Positions 8,501 through 15,967 of a stretch of DNA of 19,824 nucleotides are shown here, piece after piece. The stretch spans positions 1 to 19,824 of the forward strand of contig AUXH01000366.1 of NCBI GenBank assembly GCA_000482145.1, in the 5' to 3' direction. How positions within the stretch are numbered: position 1 is the stretch's first letter; the number at the start of each line of letters is the position of its first letter. The position numbers and the translations under genes are program-made. The notes below the pieces were generated by a model, which had not been told where the DNA came from, ran no database searches, and was given only the letters and a program-made list of their open reading frames with translations. The stretch comes from Strigomonas culicis. Taxonomy: Eukaryota; Euglenozoa; Kinetoplastea; Trypanosomatida; Trypanosomatidae.

Positions 8501-11474
8501 CGGCGGCGACGCGCCGGATGAGGAGAATTTGGAAACCGTGTGGAGGGCGGCGAGAGCCCCTACCGTGTGCGTGCGCTGGCGTCTGCTGCTCGGCAGCATG
8601 CTCCGGAAGCGCTTCCTCTGCTCCCTACGCGACTATCGGCTCCAGTTTTTCCAGGTCGTCTTTCCGGTCCTCTGCGTGCTGCTCGCCTCCCTCATGGGGA
8701 TGGTGCATTACTCGAATGCGGCGCCGCTCGACATCGCAGCGACGATGTACGACAACACGTCCGAAATTGTCCTCTCGCAGTGCGAGGGTGCGTTGGGGAT
8801 ACGCAACGGTGTCTTGGACCACGGGGCGTCTCACATTTCGTGGGCCAGCCACAACTTCACCAACTCCACTACGCTGTCCTACTATCTGTTGGACAGCGTG
8901 CTTGTACACCCGCTCCCGCGGTACGTGGCCATCCAGTGCGAGGACGCCTCCATGATCGAGCAGCTTAACAACCAGTATACCTCTGCGGGACCCACATTCC
9001 CGACGTCACCTTATAATGCGCTGCAGGCCGTGCAGACCATTCAGTACAACTCCTCTTCTGCTCACAGCGCGGCGGTCGGGTTACATACATATTTTAAGAC
9101 CCTTTACGAACAGGCACTGGTGCCCGGGCAGACAATGGGCACCTTCCGGCTCGTGAACCATCCGATGCCAGAGAAGTTGAGCCTCAGCAGCAGCAACTCC
9201 GTCATCCTTGTTGCGATTGTGAGTGTCATTCCCTTCCTCTTCACCCCTGGCTCGCCCGTTGCGTGGGTGGTGATGGAGCGTGCCTGCGGGGCGCGACACA
9301 TCCAGCGCATACTGGGCGTTTCTTCGCCTTTGTACATGCTGGCCAACTTCATTTTCGACTTCATTTGCTTTGCCATCTCGGCCACGCTGTGCATCTTGAT
9401 TTTCGTTATCTTCCAAACCACCGCTCTCATCGGCATGAATGTGCTAGGGGTCACCGTCGTGGACTTCGTCACCTACGGGATCAGTAGCATTCTGCTGAGC
9501 TACGTCATCAGCCACTTCTTCGACGACCACGCGATGGCGCAGCGGGTGACGATGCTGGTGTTCTTCATCACCGGGTTTCTCCTTGAGATGGTGGTGCTGG
9601 TGCTCACCATCACACCCGACACGCAGGGCATCGGAAGAACGCTGAAGAGCGTCTTTCGCGTGTTCCCCAGCTTCTCCTTCGCCGAGGTGCTCCTCACTCT
9701 CGCTTCGACCCACGACCTCCGCAAGGCGGCGCAGGCATCCGCGTGGACGATGGACGTGGTCGGGTGGCCGTGTGTGTACATGGCGGCCGAGATCCCTCTT
9801 TTTCTTCTCCTCCTCTTCCTGCTGGAGAGCCCGTGGCGCCGGCGTCTGGGCCGCGCGCTGTGGCGCCTGCTGTGCTGCTGCCGCCAGCGCCTGTCGCGCA
9901 GCGAGGAAGGCCAGGACGGCAACGTGCTGCACATCGACGGAGAGGACATGGACGTGGTGGAGGAGCGGCTGGCGGTGATGCACATGGACGCGGCGGACGC
10001 ACACCGGCGGCAGCAAGCAAAGCACCACCCCCCTGCCGCCGTAGCAAGCCGAGTGGAGGCAGACAGACAGCCGGTGGACGGACGCACCATCGCGGTGCAG
10101 GTGAAGGAAGGGGGCGTGGCGCCAGACACGGTGGCCGCTGCGGCGGACGTGATGCGCCTCTCCGGTCTGCGGAAGGTGTACCCCGGCAAGGTGGCGGTGC
10201 GCAGCCTGTCGTTCAGTGTGATGCCCCATGAGGTCTTTGCCTTTCTCGGCACCAACGGCGCCGGCAAGACCACCTCCATGTCCATCCTGTGCCAGGAGCA
10301 GATGCCGACGCGCGGACACGCCTCCGTCGCCGGGTACGACACCGTGACACAGAGCGACGAGGCGATCCGCCACATCGGCTACTGCCCGCAGTTCGACGCG
10401 ACGCTGGACCTGCTGACGGTGCAGGAGCACCTCGAGGTCTACGCGACGTCTCTGGCGATCCGCGCACCGGACCACGACGGTGTCGTCGAGGCGCTGCTGC
10501 GGCTGTGCGGCCTGCGGCGGTATCGCCACGTGCTCGCATGTCGCCTGAGCGGCGGCAACCGGCGCAAGCTCAGCGTCGCCGTCGCGCTCATCGGCGCGCC
10601 GCGGGTGTTGTGCCTGGACGAGCCCTCGATGGGCATGGACCCGGTGACGCGCCGGCGCATGTGGGACGTCATCGCGATCGCCTCGAAGTATTGCTCCGTG
10701 GTGCTGACAACGCACCACCTGGAGGAGGTGGAGGCTTTGGCGGACTGCGTGGCGATTATGTCCTGCGGCCGCCTGCGCTGCTTCGGCAGCCTGCCGCACC
10801 TGAAGCGGCAGTACGGCTGCGGGTATGAGGTGTGCCTGCACCTTGTCGCGCCCCTCGCCGCGACACTGACCGAGCAGGCGAGCGGTGCCGCCGCCGGGGG
10901 TAAGGCGCCAGACGAAGCTGCCGTGCGGAGCGCTGTGGCCACACTCGCGGGGCAGGCGCTGCCGCAGAAGGCTGCCGATGCTGCTGCCTCCGCACAGGCA
11001 GACCCGGTGTTGCAGTTCATACAGGAGCGCTTCCCATCCGCGCGGCTGAAGGAGAGGATGCAGAACGAACGGTATGTTTTCACGCTACCCATGGAGCGTG
11101 ACGGCGGGGAGCGACTCTCGCGCGTCTTTGAGACGCTGCGCGCGATGCAGGGCGCGCTGCACATCTCCCACTACAGTGTCTCGCAGGCGACGATCGAGCA
11201 GATTTTCCTGCCCTTCTGCCACGAGGAGGAGGCGGACATGCGACGGGCACGGAATAAGAAGCTGCGGATGGAACGGGGGAGGAGTACCGTGACCGCGGCA
11301 GATGAGTCGTCGCAGGACGTACAACGATCCGACAGTGGTACCGCAAATGGTTCCAATCGACATCACCACAGCGCGCGACGGACCGCCTTTCCAGTTCAGG
11401 CGGACGACGAGCGCTGGAAGCGCGGCTTCAGTGGACGTCGCCGCGGTTTTTTTATTTCCGAATCTGATCTTTAA
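5562..11474 (+). CDS. ABCA-subfamily ABC transporter, full size
   Basis: The protein has 1970 residues arranged TMD1-NBD1-TMD2-NBD2, the full-transporter layout of ABCA, a family mainly linked to lipid movement across membranes. TM1 is at about 29-48, followed by a large extracytoplasmic loop (to about 330) and a cluster of about six membrane segments. NBD1 has Walker A GPNGAGKST at 697-705, signature LSGGQ at 796-800, Asp820-Glu821 in Walker B, then TTH. TMD2 starts with a membrane segment, a second large loop and a further cluster. NBD2 has Walker A GTNGAGKTT at 1563-1571, signature LSGGN at 1662-1666, Asp1686-Glu1687, then TTHH. The TLEEIFLSV segment after NBD1 is an ABCA trait. Both ATP sites appear intact. 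ATG 5562 is the first ATG after the AG at 5328; ATG 5613 (Met18) is an alternative if a downstream acceptor is used. The substrate is unknown. Confidence 0.95.
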   Translation: MTQQLRTGSQFLATIQRMARQKWHHKSATIVEVAIPVFFCIIIFALNFAFTEKSNNYRTYFEKISPYTQPYIYATVVCYGPDGDAIEGLQSCDVLYPDAPIVCSTSDRVPFKNFCVNESIGLLGFAYYFVNNAQAVTVSALNLDNVIVAQWCMASVEQNTSYHAIVVSAMSSLGLGTSAYTKYNSIQNSGKLYFAPAANVPASLISYLNESSLYFRYVYGGMFDTVEEAEAFVQGRTSYTWGIIVIHDITNGFDVEIRLNQTSLPDTKTVVFTDYSGHYHYDSIDMYYVSGFLTLQKLLSGYAFSNAKKNGVISSTYNPLLNMPVFGSIGETPFKRSTLMEVSGPVAPFILILSYIYTFTQMVQQLVRDKELRIREATLIMGLRSAPLYLSFFVMNALEGAFISLLMTTVLAGSVATTSNSFLLFAVYLLYSVVLIPTAGLIASFFSNARLATLFAPIVYFVMSFLVFVGSFSGPTAFIGLSVFPPAAMCAFLTQFLKLSSSDGFYTQSLFSPYLDPKPYWYLLVLGIDFGVYTVLMLYCDAVFPNSYGCPRHPLFFIQKPLRFIRRCFAAQRGAREDVSTYEVDPRGIALPTQSEEKDNMWDGVEISDEVTHSPFAQEETNSPFAQEETGTYKDNNSSDPYRSAQGVFDHSTQAHRPVAIELRQVVKRYRRAGRTFCAVDHLSWTMHSNEISVLLGPNGAGKSTLVNIITGMTRPDEGDCTVYGRSVLQELSVVRSRIGFCPQHNILWPSLTCREHLEYFGKVKGLWGGPLEEAIDRLLTTVNMQDKMDTPASALSGGQKRKLSVALAFIGESNLVILDEPTAGMDVAARRSTWSLLRAMSAGCSVLLTTHFMDEADLLGDRIGIVARGRLQCSGSSLFLRSRLGKGYTLRVELDGEASAPRVAHIVTGVIADATEINRNGREIQYGIPKAQVDKMPELLWEMEQAERSTERGVRAFSVSDSTLEEIFLSVIQDKDEDGGGDAPDEENLETVWRAARAPTVCVRWRLLLGSMLRKRFLCSLRDYRLQFFQVVFPVLCVLLASLMGMVHYSNAAPLDIAATMYDNTSEIVLSQCEGALGIRNGVLDHGASHISWASHNFTNSTTLSYYLLDSVLVHPLPRYVAIQCEDASMIEQLNNQYTSAGPTFPTSPYNALQAVQTIQYNSSSAHSAAVGLHTYFKTLYEQALVPGQTMGTFRLVNHPMPEKLSLSSSNSVILVAIVSVIPFLFTPGSPVAWVVMERACGARHIQRILGVSSPLYMLANFIFDFICFAISATLCILIFVIFQTTALIGMNVLGVTVVDFVTYGISSILLSYVISHFFDDHAMAQRVTMLVFFITGFLLEMVVLVLTITPDTQGIGRTLKSVFRVFPSFSFAEVLLTLASTHDLRKAAQASAWTMDVVGWPCVYMAAEIPLFLLLLFLLESPWRRRLGRALWRLLCCCRQRLSRSEEGQDGNVLHIDGEDMDVVEERLAVMHMDAADAHRRQQAKHHPPAAVASRVEADRQPVDGRTIAVQVKEGGVAPDTVAAAADVMRLSGLRKVYPGKVAVRSLSFSVMPHEVFAFLGTNGAGKTTSMSILCQEQMPTRGHASVAGYDTVTQSDEAIRHIGYCPQFDATLDLLTVQEHLEVYATSLAIRAPDHDGVVEALLRLCGLRRYRHVLACRLSGGNRRKLSVAVALIGAPRVLCLDEPSMGMDPVTRRRMWDVIAIASKYCSVVLTTHHLEEVEALADCVAIMSCGRLRCFGSLPHLKRQYGCGYEVCLHLVAPLAATLTEQASGAAAGGKAPDEAAVRSAVATLAGQALPQKAADAAASAQADPVLQFIQERFPSARLKERMQNERYVFTLPMERDGGERLSRVFETLRAMQGALHISHYSVSQATIEQIFLPFCHEEEADMRRARNKKLRMERGRSTVTAADESSQDVQRSDSGTANGSNRHHHSARRTAFPVQADDERWKRGFSGRRRGFFISESDL
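7401..7451 (+). repeat. In-frame 27-bp tandem duplication in the ABCA linker
   Basis: Two identical 24-base blocks (7401-7424 and 7428-7451) recur with a 27-base period and encode SPFAQEET twice, at residues 614-621 and 623-630. They lie in the cytosolic linker between TMD1 and NBD1. The perfect match at synonymous positions points to a recent duplication. The frame is kept. Confidence 0.9.
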
Positions 11475-12112
11475 TGAAGCAATACTCTTTTTTTTTCTTT
11501 TTTTGCATTTCTACGGTATGTTATCATTGCTTTTTTTTCTAATTCAATACGTTTTTTGTTCTCCTTTTTTGCAGTAAGCCATACCAAACACTGACTTGAG
11601 CTAGCATCGTTTTTTTTATTTTACCAATCCATGCATTTCGAGTGCATTTCCGTGTCGCAATTTCCGCACCTTTGTGCTTTGTATAGCGTATTGCTGTTAG
11701 TACGGATGATTGTATTCATGCCTCGTGTGACGATGTGCTGCCTCTCTGTCTTGTTGTCTTGTCGTTTTTATTCTAGTTAAAGAGCTTCCGTTCTTTTTCT
11801 CTTACTATAATTCTTAGGCTACTCAATTGTTTAATTTCTTTTCTTTTTCATTTTTCATTGTTTATAAATACATAATACTTCGTTTTCCAACAACACTAAA
11901 CGAAAGATCAACAAGCATACATATAGTTTTTTTTTTTTGTTCTCTCTCTCTTTGTACATATATTTATATATAATCAGAAGACAATAATAACAAAAAAAAA
12001 TCTATAGTTATATTTCTTTTTTTTTCTTTTATATAACTGAATTAATAATCTAATATAAACAAGCAGATAAGACACCCACGCACACCGAACACGAACCAAA
12101 CAGCGAGAGAAA
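11475..12112 (+). other. Intergenic spacer before the first ferric reductase
   Basis: About 640 bases without a supported gene. It is AT-rich with many T runs, TATA-like alternating stretches near 11950-11970 and A runs near 11990-12000. It should hold the ABCA 3' UTR and the processing signals of the next gene. No RNA gene or mobile element is seen. Confidence 0.6.
12014..12063 (+). other. Probable spliced-leader acceptor for ferric reductase A
   Basis: A pyrimidine run at 12014-12030 is followed by its first AG at 12062-12063, about 50 bases before ATG 12113. No ATG intervenes. An upstream option is the CT-rich run near 11929-11953 with an AG at 11976-11977, which also has no ATG before 12113. 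Either way ATG 12113 is the first start codon. Confidence 0.5.
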
Positions 12113-14977
12113 ATGGCCTTCGGTGACTTTTTTGTGCACAAGCAGAGCATTGCCTATTTCGTCATGGGCTTGGCTTCCCTGGCGTCGGCGCTTGCCTGCT
12201 ACATCGTACACTCGACGGCACTTTTCTTAAGCCTTTCGCATCTGGTGAGCTTCATCTTCTTCATGTTTCTTGCCCCGTTCTCCATCTTCTTCCTGGCGGT
12301 TGGCATCCACTCGTACATGCGCGAGGCGCTGTGCGACCTGCAGCGCTGCCGCCGCGCCCAGGCGCAGCAGCACCTGCAGGCGTCCGCGCAGCAGCAGCAG
12401 CAGACGCAGAGCAAGTACGTCGAGCAGTCCGGCATCCCCGAGGTGGACGTGGACGCGGACGCGGCCGAGATGGCAGGCATCGTGATCAACACCACCGCCT
12501 CGACGAAAGCCGTGGTGCCGATGGCGGGTGCGATCACGACTGTCACTGTCTCCGAGACGGTGTGCAAGGCCAAGATTTGCCTCGCCCTCTTCTTTGACGC
12601 GATGGCCGCGATTGCGTACATCGTGTTCACGGTGGTGCTGTGGGCGACGCATCTGAAGGAGGTGATGCGCTGCGGGCTCGTCTTCTGCGTCGGCACGAAG
12701 TACGCGTCCGGTTCCTCCGGGACGCGCCAGCAGGGGTCGCTCCGCTCGCACGCGGCCACGTTCGGCTACCTGTTCCTCCCCGTGGGCCTTGGCTTCGTGG
12801 CGCACATGATCCGCCAGTGCATTGTGTTCCGCCGCATCCTGAACGCGTCGACGGCGCAGTCCGTGGAGGCCGAGGGCAAGCAGGGCGGCACCATGACCTT
12901 CAACGAGCTGTACAAGCCGTACAAGGCACGCAGCGACCGCAAGAAGATTCTCTCCATTTGCATCACCATCGTTTTGGTGTTTGTGGCCGCCATCACCACG
13001 TGCTACGTCCCGAACGAGTTCCACCGCATGAGCGCTTCCAAGATCGCCAGCTTCGTGCGCTCGCGTGTCAGCCCCGACTTCAAACGCGGGACCAACATGA
13101 TCATTCCGGAAATCCGCGGCGCCATTTTCCGCTCGACGTCGTACCGCGTGAGCGAGTACGTGTACCTGAAGCTGTTCCCCGCCAACCTCTTCTTCTTCCT
13201 GTACCTGCTGATCATCGTGGTGCTCGGCTACGTGCTGCGCTGGACCCGCACCGGCCGCAGCTGGTTCCACCGCCGGCTGCGCGCGCGTTCCAGCTGGACG
13301 CTGGGCGAGTGCATGCTCACCGTTCTCACCGCCGTGCTCGTCGCGCTCTTCAGCGTGTACTGGATCCACGACCACAACTACAAGACCTCGTGGAGCATCA
13401 CGACGAACAAGACGTCCATGAAGTGGGGCGAGTGGTGGGGCCGTGCCACGGGTCAGATCGCGGTGCTCTTCCTGTCGCTGTTGATGTTCCCCATCAGCCG
13501 CAGCTCGCTGCTGCACGACTGCCTCGGCACGTCGTGGGAGACCTTCCTGAAGTTCCACCGCCTGTCCGGCTACGCGATGCTGATTGCCACCGCCCTGCAC
13601 ACCATCTTCTTCTACATCTCCTTCCACCAGCACGGCGTTCTGAAGCAGAACTTCGTCCACTACCCGACGATCGTCAGCTACAAGAGGATCAACAACGACT
13701 ACACGGTCGTGCCCATCTCCATCCTGACCTACCTCATGTTCATCTCGATGGGCATCTTCTCGTTCCACAAGCTGCGCAGGCGCTTCTACGAGCTGTTCTA
13801 CTACACGCACATCATCGTCGCCGTCACCATGATTCCCGTCACCTTCCTGCACGCGGCTGCGGCGTGGATGTACATCCTGCCGGGCATGACGCTGTGGATG
13901 GCGGACCTCTTCGTGCGCGTGTGGCAGCGCGGCGCACAGGTGGAGCTGGTGACCGCGCGGCTCGTCGGCGACGACGTGGTGGAGGTGCGCTTCCGCTTCC
14001 CGCGCACGGGCCTGCGCCGCACCATCTACGCGGGCCAGTACGTGTACGTGAGCTTCCCGCAGCTGTCGGTGCTGGAGTGGCACCCGATGACGCTGGCGCC
14101 GCCGCCGCCGGCCGCGGAGAGCGAGGACACTCGCGACGTGTACGCGCTGTACATCAAGGTGATGGGCAAGGGCACGTGGACCAGTCGGCTGCGCGACGCG
14201 GTCGCCTCCGGCACCTCGCTGACGTCCATCGGCATCGACGGCCCCTACGGCCACGGCGTGGACACGGACGACTTTGACGAGATCTACCTCTTCGCGGGCG
14301 GCATCGGCATCACGCCGTGCGCGACGCTCTTCGCGTCGGTGCTGCACCAGGCGGCGGAGGGCCAGCGCCACCCGCGCCACGTGCGGCTGATGTGGTCGTC
14401 CCGCTCAGCGGCGCTGGTGGGCGCGCTGTCGGATGCGATGATGCTGACGCCGGCGCTGCGCGCGCTGCACCACACCGCCGGGCCGCAGGGCGAGGTGGAG
14501 CCGGCCGGCGCCGCCCACTCCACGTCTTCCAGCACCGGCTCCGTGGGCGTGACGCTCGCCGACACGGACGCGGCCCACGGCGGCGTGGACATGGTGAAGC
14601 TCTCCAAGCCCAAGGTGGCCTGCGAGGGCGAGGTGGAGGGCGCGGCCGCCGCGACGCTGGCGGACACAACGCCGCACGGCTTCGAGTGCCATCTGTACCT
14701 CACCCGCGCCGACGAGTACGCGGCCGCGCAGGAGGTGATGGACAGCGCCCCGGCGGACGACGTCCTGCCGACGGTCAAGACGCAGGTGCACGAGGGTCGC
14801 CCCCGCGTGCTGACCCAGCTCGTCCCGTACCTGACCGCAGCCAACAAGGCAGATGGCGGCAAGAAGCAGCCCCACCGGCTCTTCTTCGCGTGCGGTCCGG
14901 AGGAGCTGATCAACGACGTGTACAAGGCCGCAGCGGAAGTTGGCGCGGAGGCACACGTCGAAGTGTTCGAGTTCTAA
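12113..14977 (+). CDS. Ferric reductase / NADPH-oxidase-type flavocytochrome, copy A
   Basis: The protein has 954 residues and about 11 membrane segments. Family role: NADPH electrons pass through FAD and two hemes across a membrane to an acceptor such as ferric iron; in Leishmania the LFR1 protein of this family supports iron uptake. An N-terminal extension with about five membrane segments (the first two at about 13-33 and 40-65) and a Gln-rich patch precedes the ferric-reductase core. Heme ligand pairs are intact: His482/His496 and His566/His580, both H-x13-H. The FAD motif HPMTLA begins at His657. NAD(P)-binding GGIGITP is at 729-735, and the C-terminal CGPEEL begins at Cys927. A low-complexity linker (794-856) interrupts the NAD lobe. 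ATG 12113 is in good context (AAAATGG). Its tandem paralogue lies about 1 kb downstream. Ferric iron is the likeliest acceptor; superoxide production cannot be excluded by sequence. Confidence 0.93.
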   Translation: MAFGDFFVHKQSIAYFVMGLASLASALACYIVHSTALFLSLSHLVSFIFFMFLAPFSIFFLAVGIHSYMREALCDLQRCRRAQAQQHLQASAQQQQQTQSKYVEQSGIPEVDVDADAAEMAGIVINTTASTKAVVPMAGAITTVTVSETVCKAKICLALFFDAMAAIAYIVFTVVLWATHLKEVMRCGLVFCVGTKYASGSSGTRQQGSLRSHAATFGYLFLPVGLGFVAHMIRQCIVFRRILNASTAQSVEAEGKQGGTMTFNELYKPYKARSDRKKILSICITIVLVFVAAITTCYVPNEFHRMSASKIASFVRSRVSPDFKRGTNMIIPEIRGAIFRSTSYRVSEYVYLKLFPANLFFFLYLLIIVVLGYVLRWTRTGRSWFHRRLRARSSWTLGECMLTVLTAVLVALFSVYWIHDHNYKTSWSITTNKTSMKWGEWWGRATGQIAVLFLSLLMFPISRSSLLHDCLGTSWETFLKFHRLSGYAMLIATALHTIFFYISFHQHGVLKQNFVHYPTIVSYKRINNDYTVVPISILTYLMFISMGIFSFHKLRRRFYELFYYTHIIVAVTMIPVTFLHAAAAWMYILPGMTLWMADLFVRVWQRGAQVELVTARLVGDDVVEVRFRFPRTGLRRTIYAGQYVYVSFPQLSVLEWHPMTLAPPPPAAESEDTRDVYALYIKVMGKGTWTSRLRDAVASGTSLTSIGIDGPYGHGVDTDDFDEIYLFAGGIGITPCATLFASVLHQAAEGQRHPRHVRLMWSSRSAALVGALSDAMMLTPALRALHHTAGPQGEVEPAGAAHSTSSSTGSVGVTLADTDAAHGGVDMVKLSKPKVACEGEVEGAAAATLADTTPHGFECHLYLTRADEYAAAQEVMDSAPADDVLPTVKTQVHEGRPRVLTQLVPYLTAANKADGGKKQPHRLFFACGPEELINDVYKAAAEVGAEAHVEVFEF
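13487..14494 (+). repeat. Near-identical segment shared with ferric reductase copy B (copy A side)
   Basis: This block aligns without gaps, at a constant offset of 3765 bases, to 17252-18259. It includes 13848-14161, 314 bases identical at every position, and 13487-13600 with a single mismatch at 13541. Other stretches inside it are more diverged, so the block is a mosaic. It covers the heme-binding membrane segments, the FAD lobe and the start of the NAD lobe. Confidence 0.93.
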
Positions 14978-15967
14978 AGTAGCCGTTGATAAATACAAAG
15001 CTCTTTTTTTTTCATTTTTCTTCTTTTCTTGTTTTCTTCTTGTTTTCTTTTTCTTTTTGTTTAATCAAATAGAGCAAAATAAAAGAGAAAAAAAAAGAAA
15101 ACTAATAGAAAAACAACTAAGCATCTAAAAGAAAAGATATAATCATATTAAATACTAAAGCATTCATGCATTTTTTTTTCTGAAATTATTAGGTGCAAAA
15201 AGTTGTAAATAACTATGCTGATAATTCCTCCCCCCTCTCATATTACTTTCTTCTTTCTTTTTTTTCAATCCTGACCCCAACGTTGACACTAATTCAACTC
15301 AAATAAACTCTTTTATTTGTTTTTTTTTTCGGAAAAAAGTATCTTCTTCTTTTGTTTTGTTGTTGAAACCGTGGCACCTGTGCGTGCAATACGCGTACTG
15401 AAAACCATTAAGAAAAGGAGGCAAACAAAAAGTCGAACTTTTATTCATTGTATACAGGAAAGAATAATAAACACTCACATCCCTTTCAGTTTTTTTTTCT
15501 CTGATTGTGTGTGACTCTTCTCTCACTGTATGAAGAATTGCAAGTATTTTCGTGATAAAAATAACAACCAACCAACCCCCCCCCTCAAAAGGATTTTGGG
15601 TCTCCATCGCATTACACATTTCGATGCCTTCATCTTCGTAAGCACTTTTGCTTCATTTCAATCTTCTTTTTTTCTCGTGTGAGCGCCTCCACACTGTGTC
15701 TCTCTTTCCCATCTCTCTATCTCTTCTCGTTTATTATTACTTTACTGATACCTTTGCCTTTTCTCTCTTTTTTTTTTGCAGACGAAAACCTTAACTACTG
15801 TTACACTTATCTATTTAACTGTTAATATCCTTTTCATCCATATATATCTAAACTGGCCGAATAAATCAGCAAGCACGCAATCGGTCCACCCAACCATACC
15901 TTATCAGCGAACAAATTTGAATAAAACTCAGGTGAACAAGTCAAACATTGATACACGGACAAGGCAA
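14978..15967 (+). other. Intergenic spacer between the ferric reductases
   Basis: About 990 bases with no supported gene. It has T runs after the copy A stop, an A-rich stretch near 15070-15120, a C run near 15577-15585 and long pyrimidine runs leading to the acceptor at 15781. It shows no evident similarity to the spacers flanking the pair, so the duplication is old or the spacers have diverged freely. Frames seen here are short or Lys/Phe-rich and not convincing. Confidence 0.6.
15726..15781 (+). other. Probable spliced-leader acceptor for ferric reductase B
   Basis: A long pyrimidine run ends in TTTTGCAG with the AG at 15780-15781, a textbook acceptor. There is no ATG between it and ATG 15968, which gives a leader of about 186 bases. 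The reading frame of copy B is open upstream to a TTG at 15776, inside the pyrimidine run itself, so that extension is not protein. Confidence 0.7.

Noticed and set aside
10545..10559. LSGGN in NBD2 instead of LSGGQ, considered as a loss of function
   Set aside because: An SGGN signature in the second NBD is usual for ABCA transporters, and the Walker A, Asp-Glu and His residues are intact.
12640..14277. A 545-codon + strand frame inside ferric reductase A, and 16750-18798 inside copy B
   Set aside because: Overlapping shadow frames of Arg/Ala/Pro/His-rich composition. The true frames carry the heme, FAD and NAD(P) motifs.
12227..14380. A 717-codon open frame on the - strand opposite ferric reductase A (and similar ones at 9444-10841, 15941-17425 and 17459-18679)
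   Set aside because: Antisense shadows of strongly GC3-biased genes. Their translations are His/Arg/Ala/Val-rich with no family motifs, and they recur opposite both reductase copies for the same reason.
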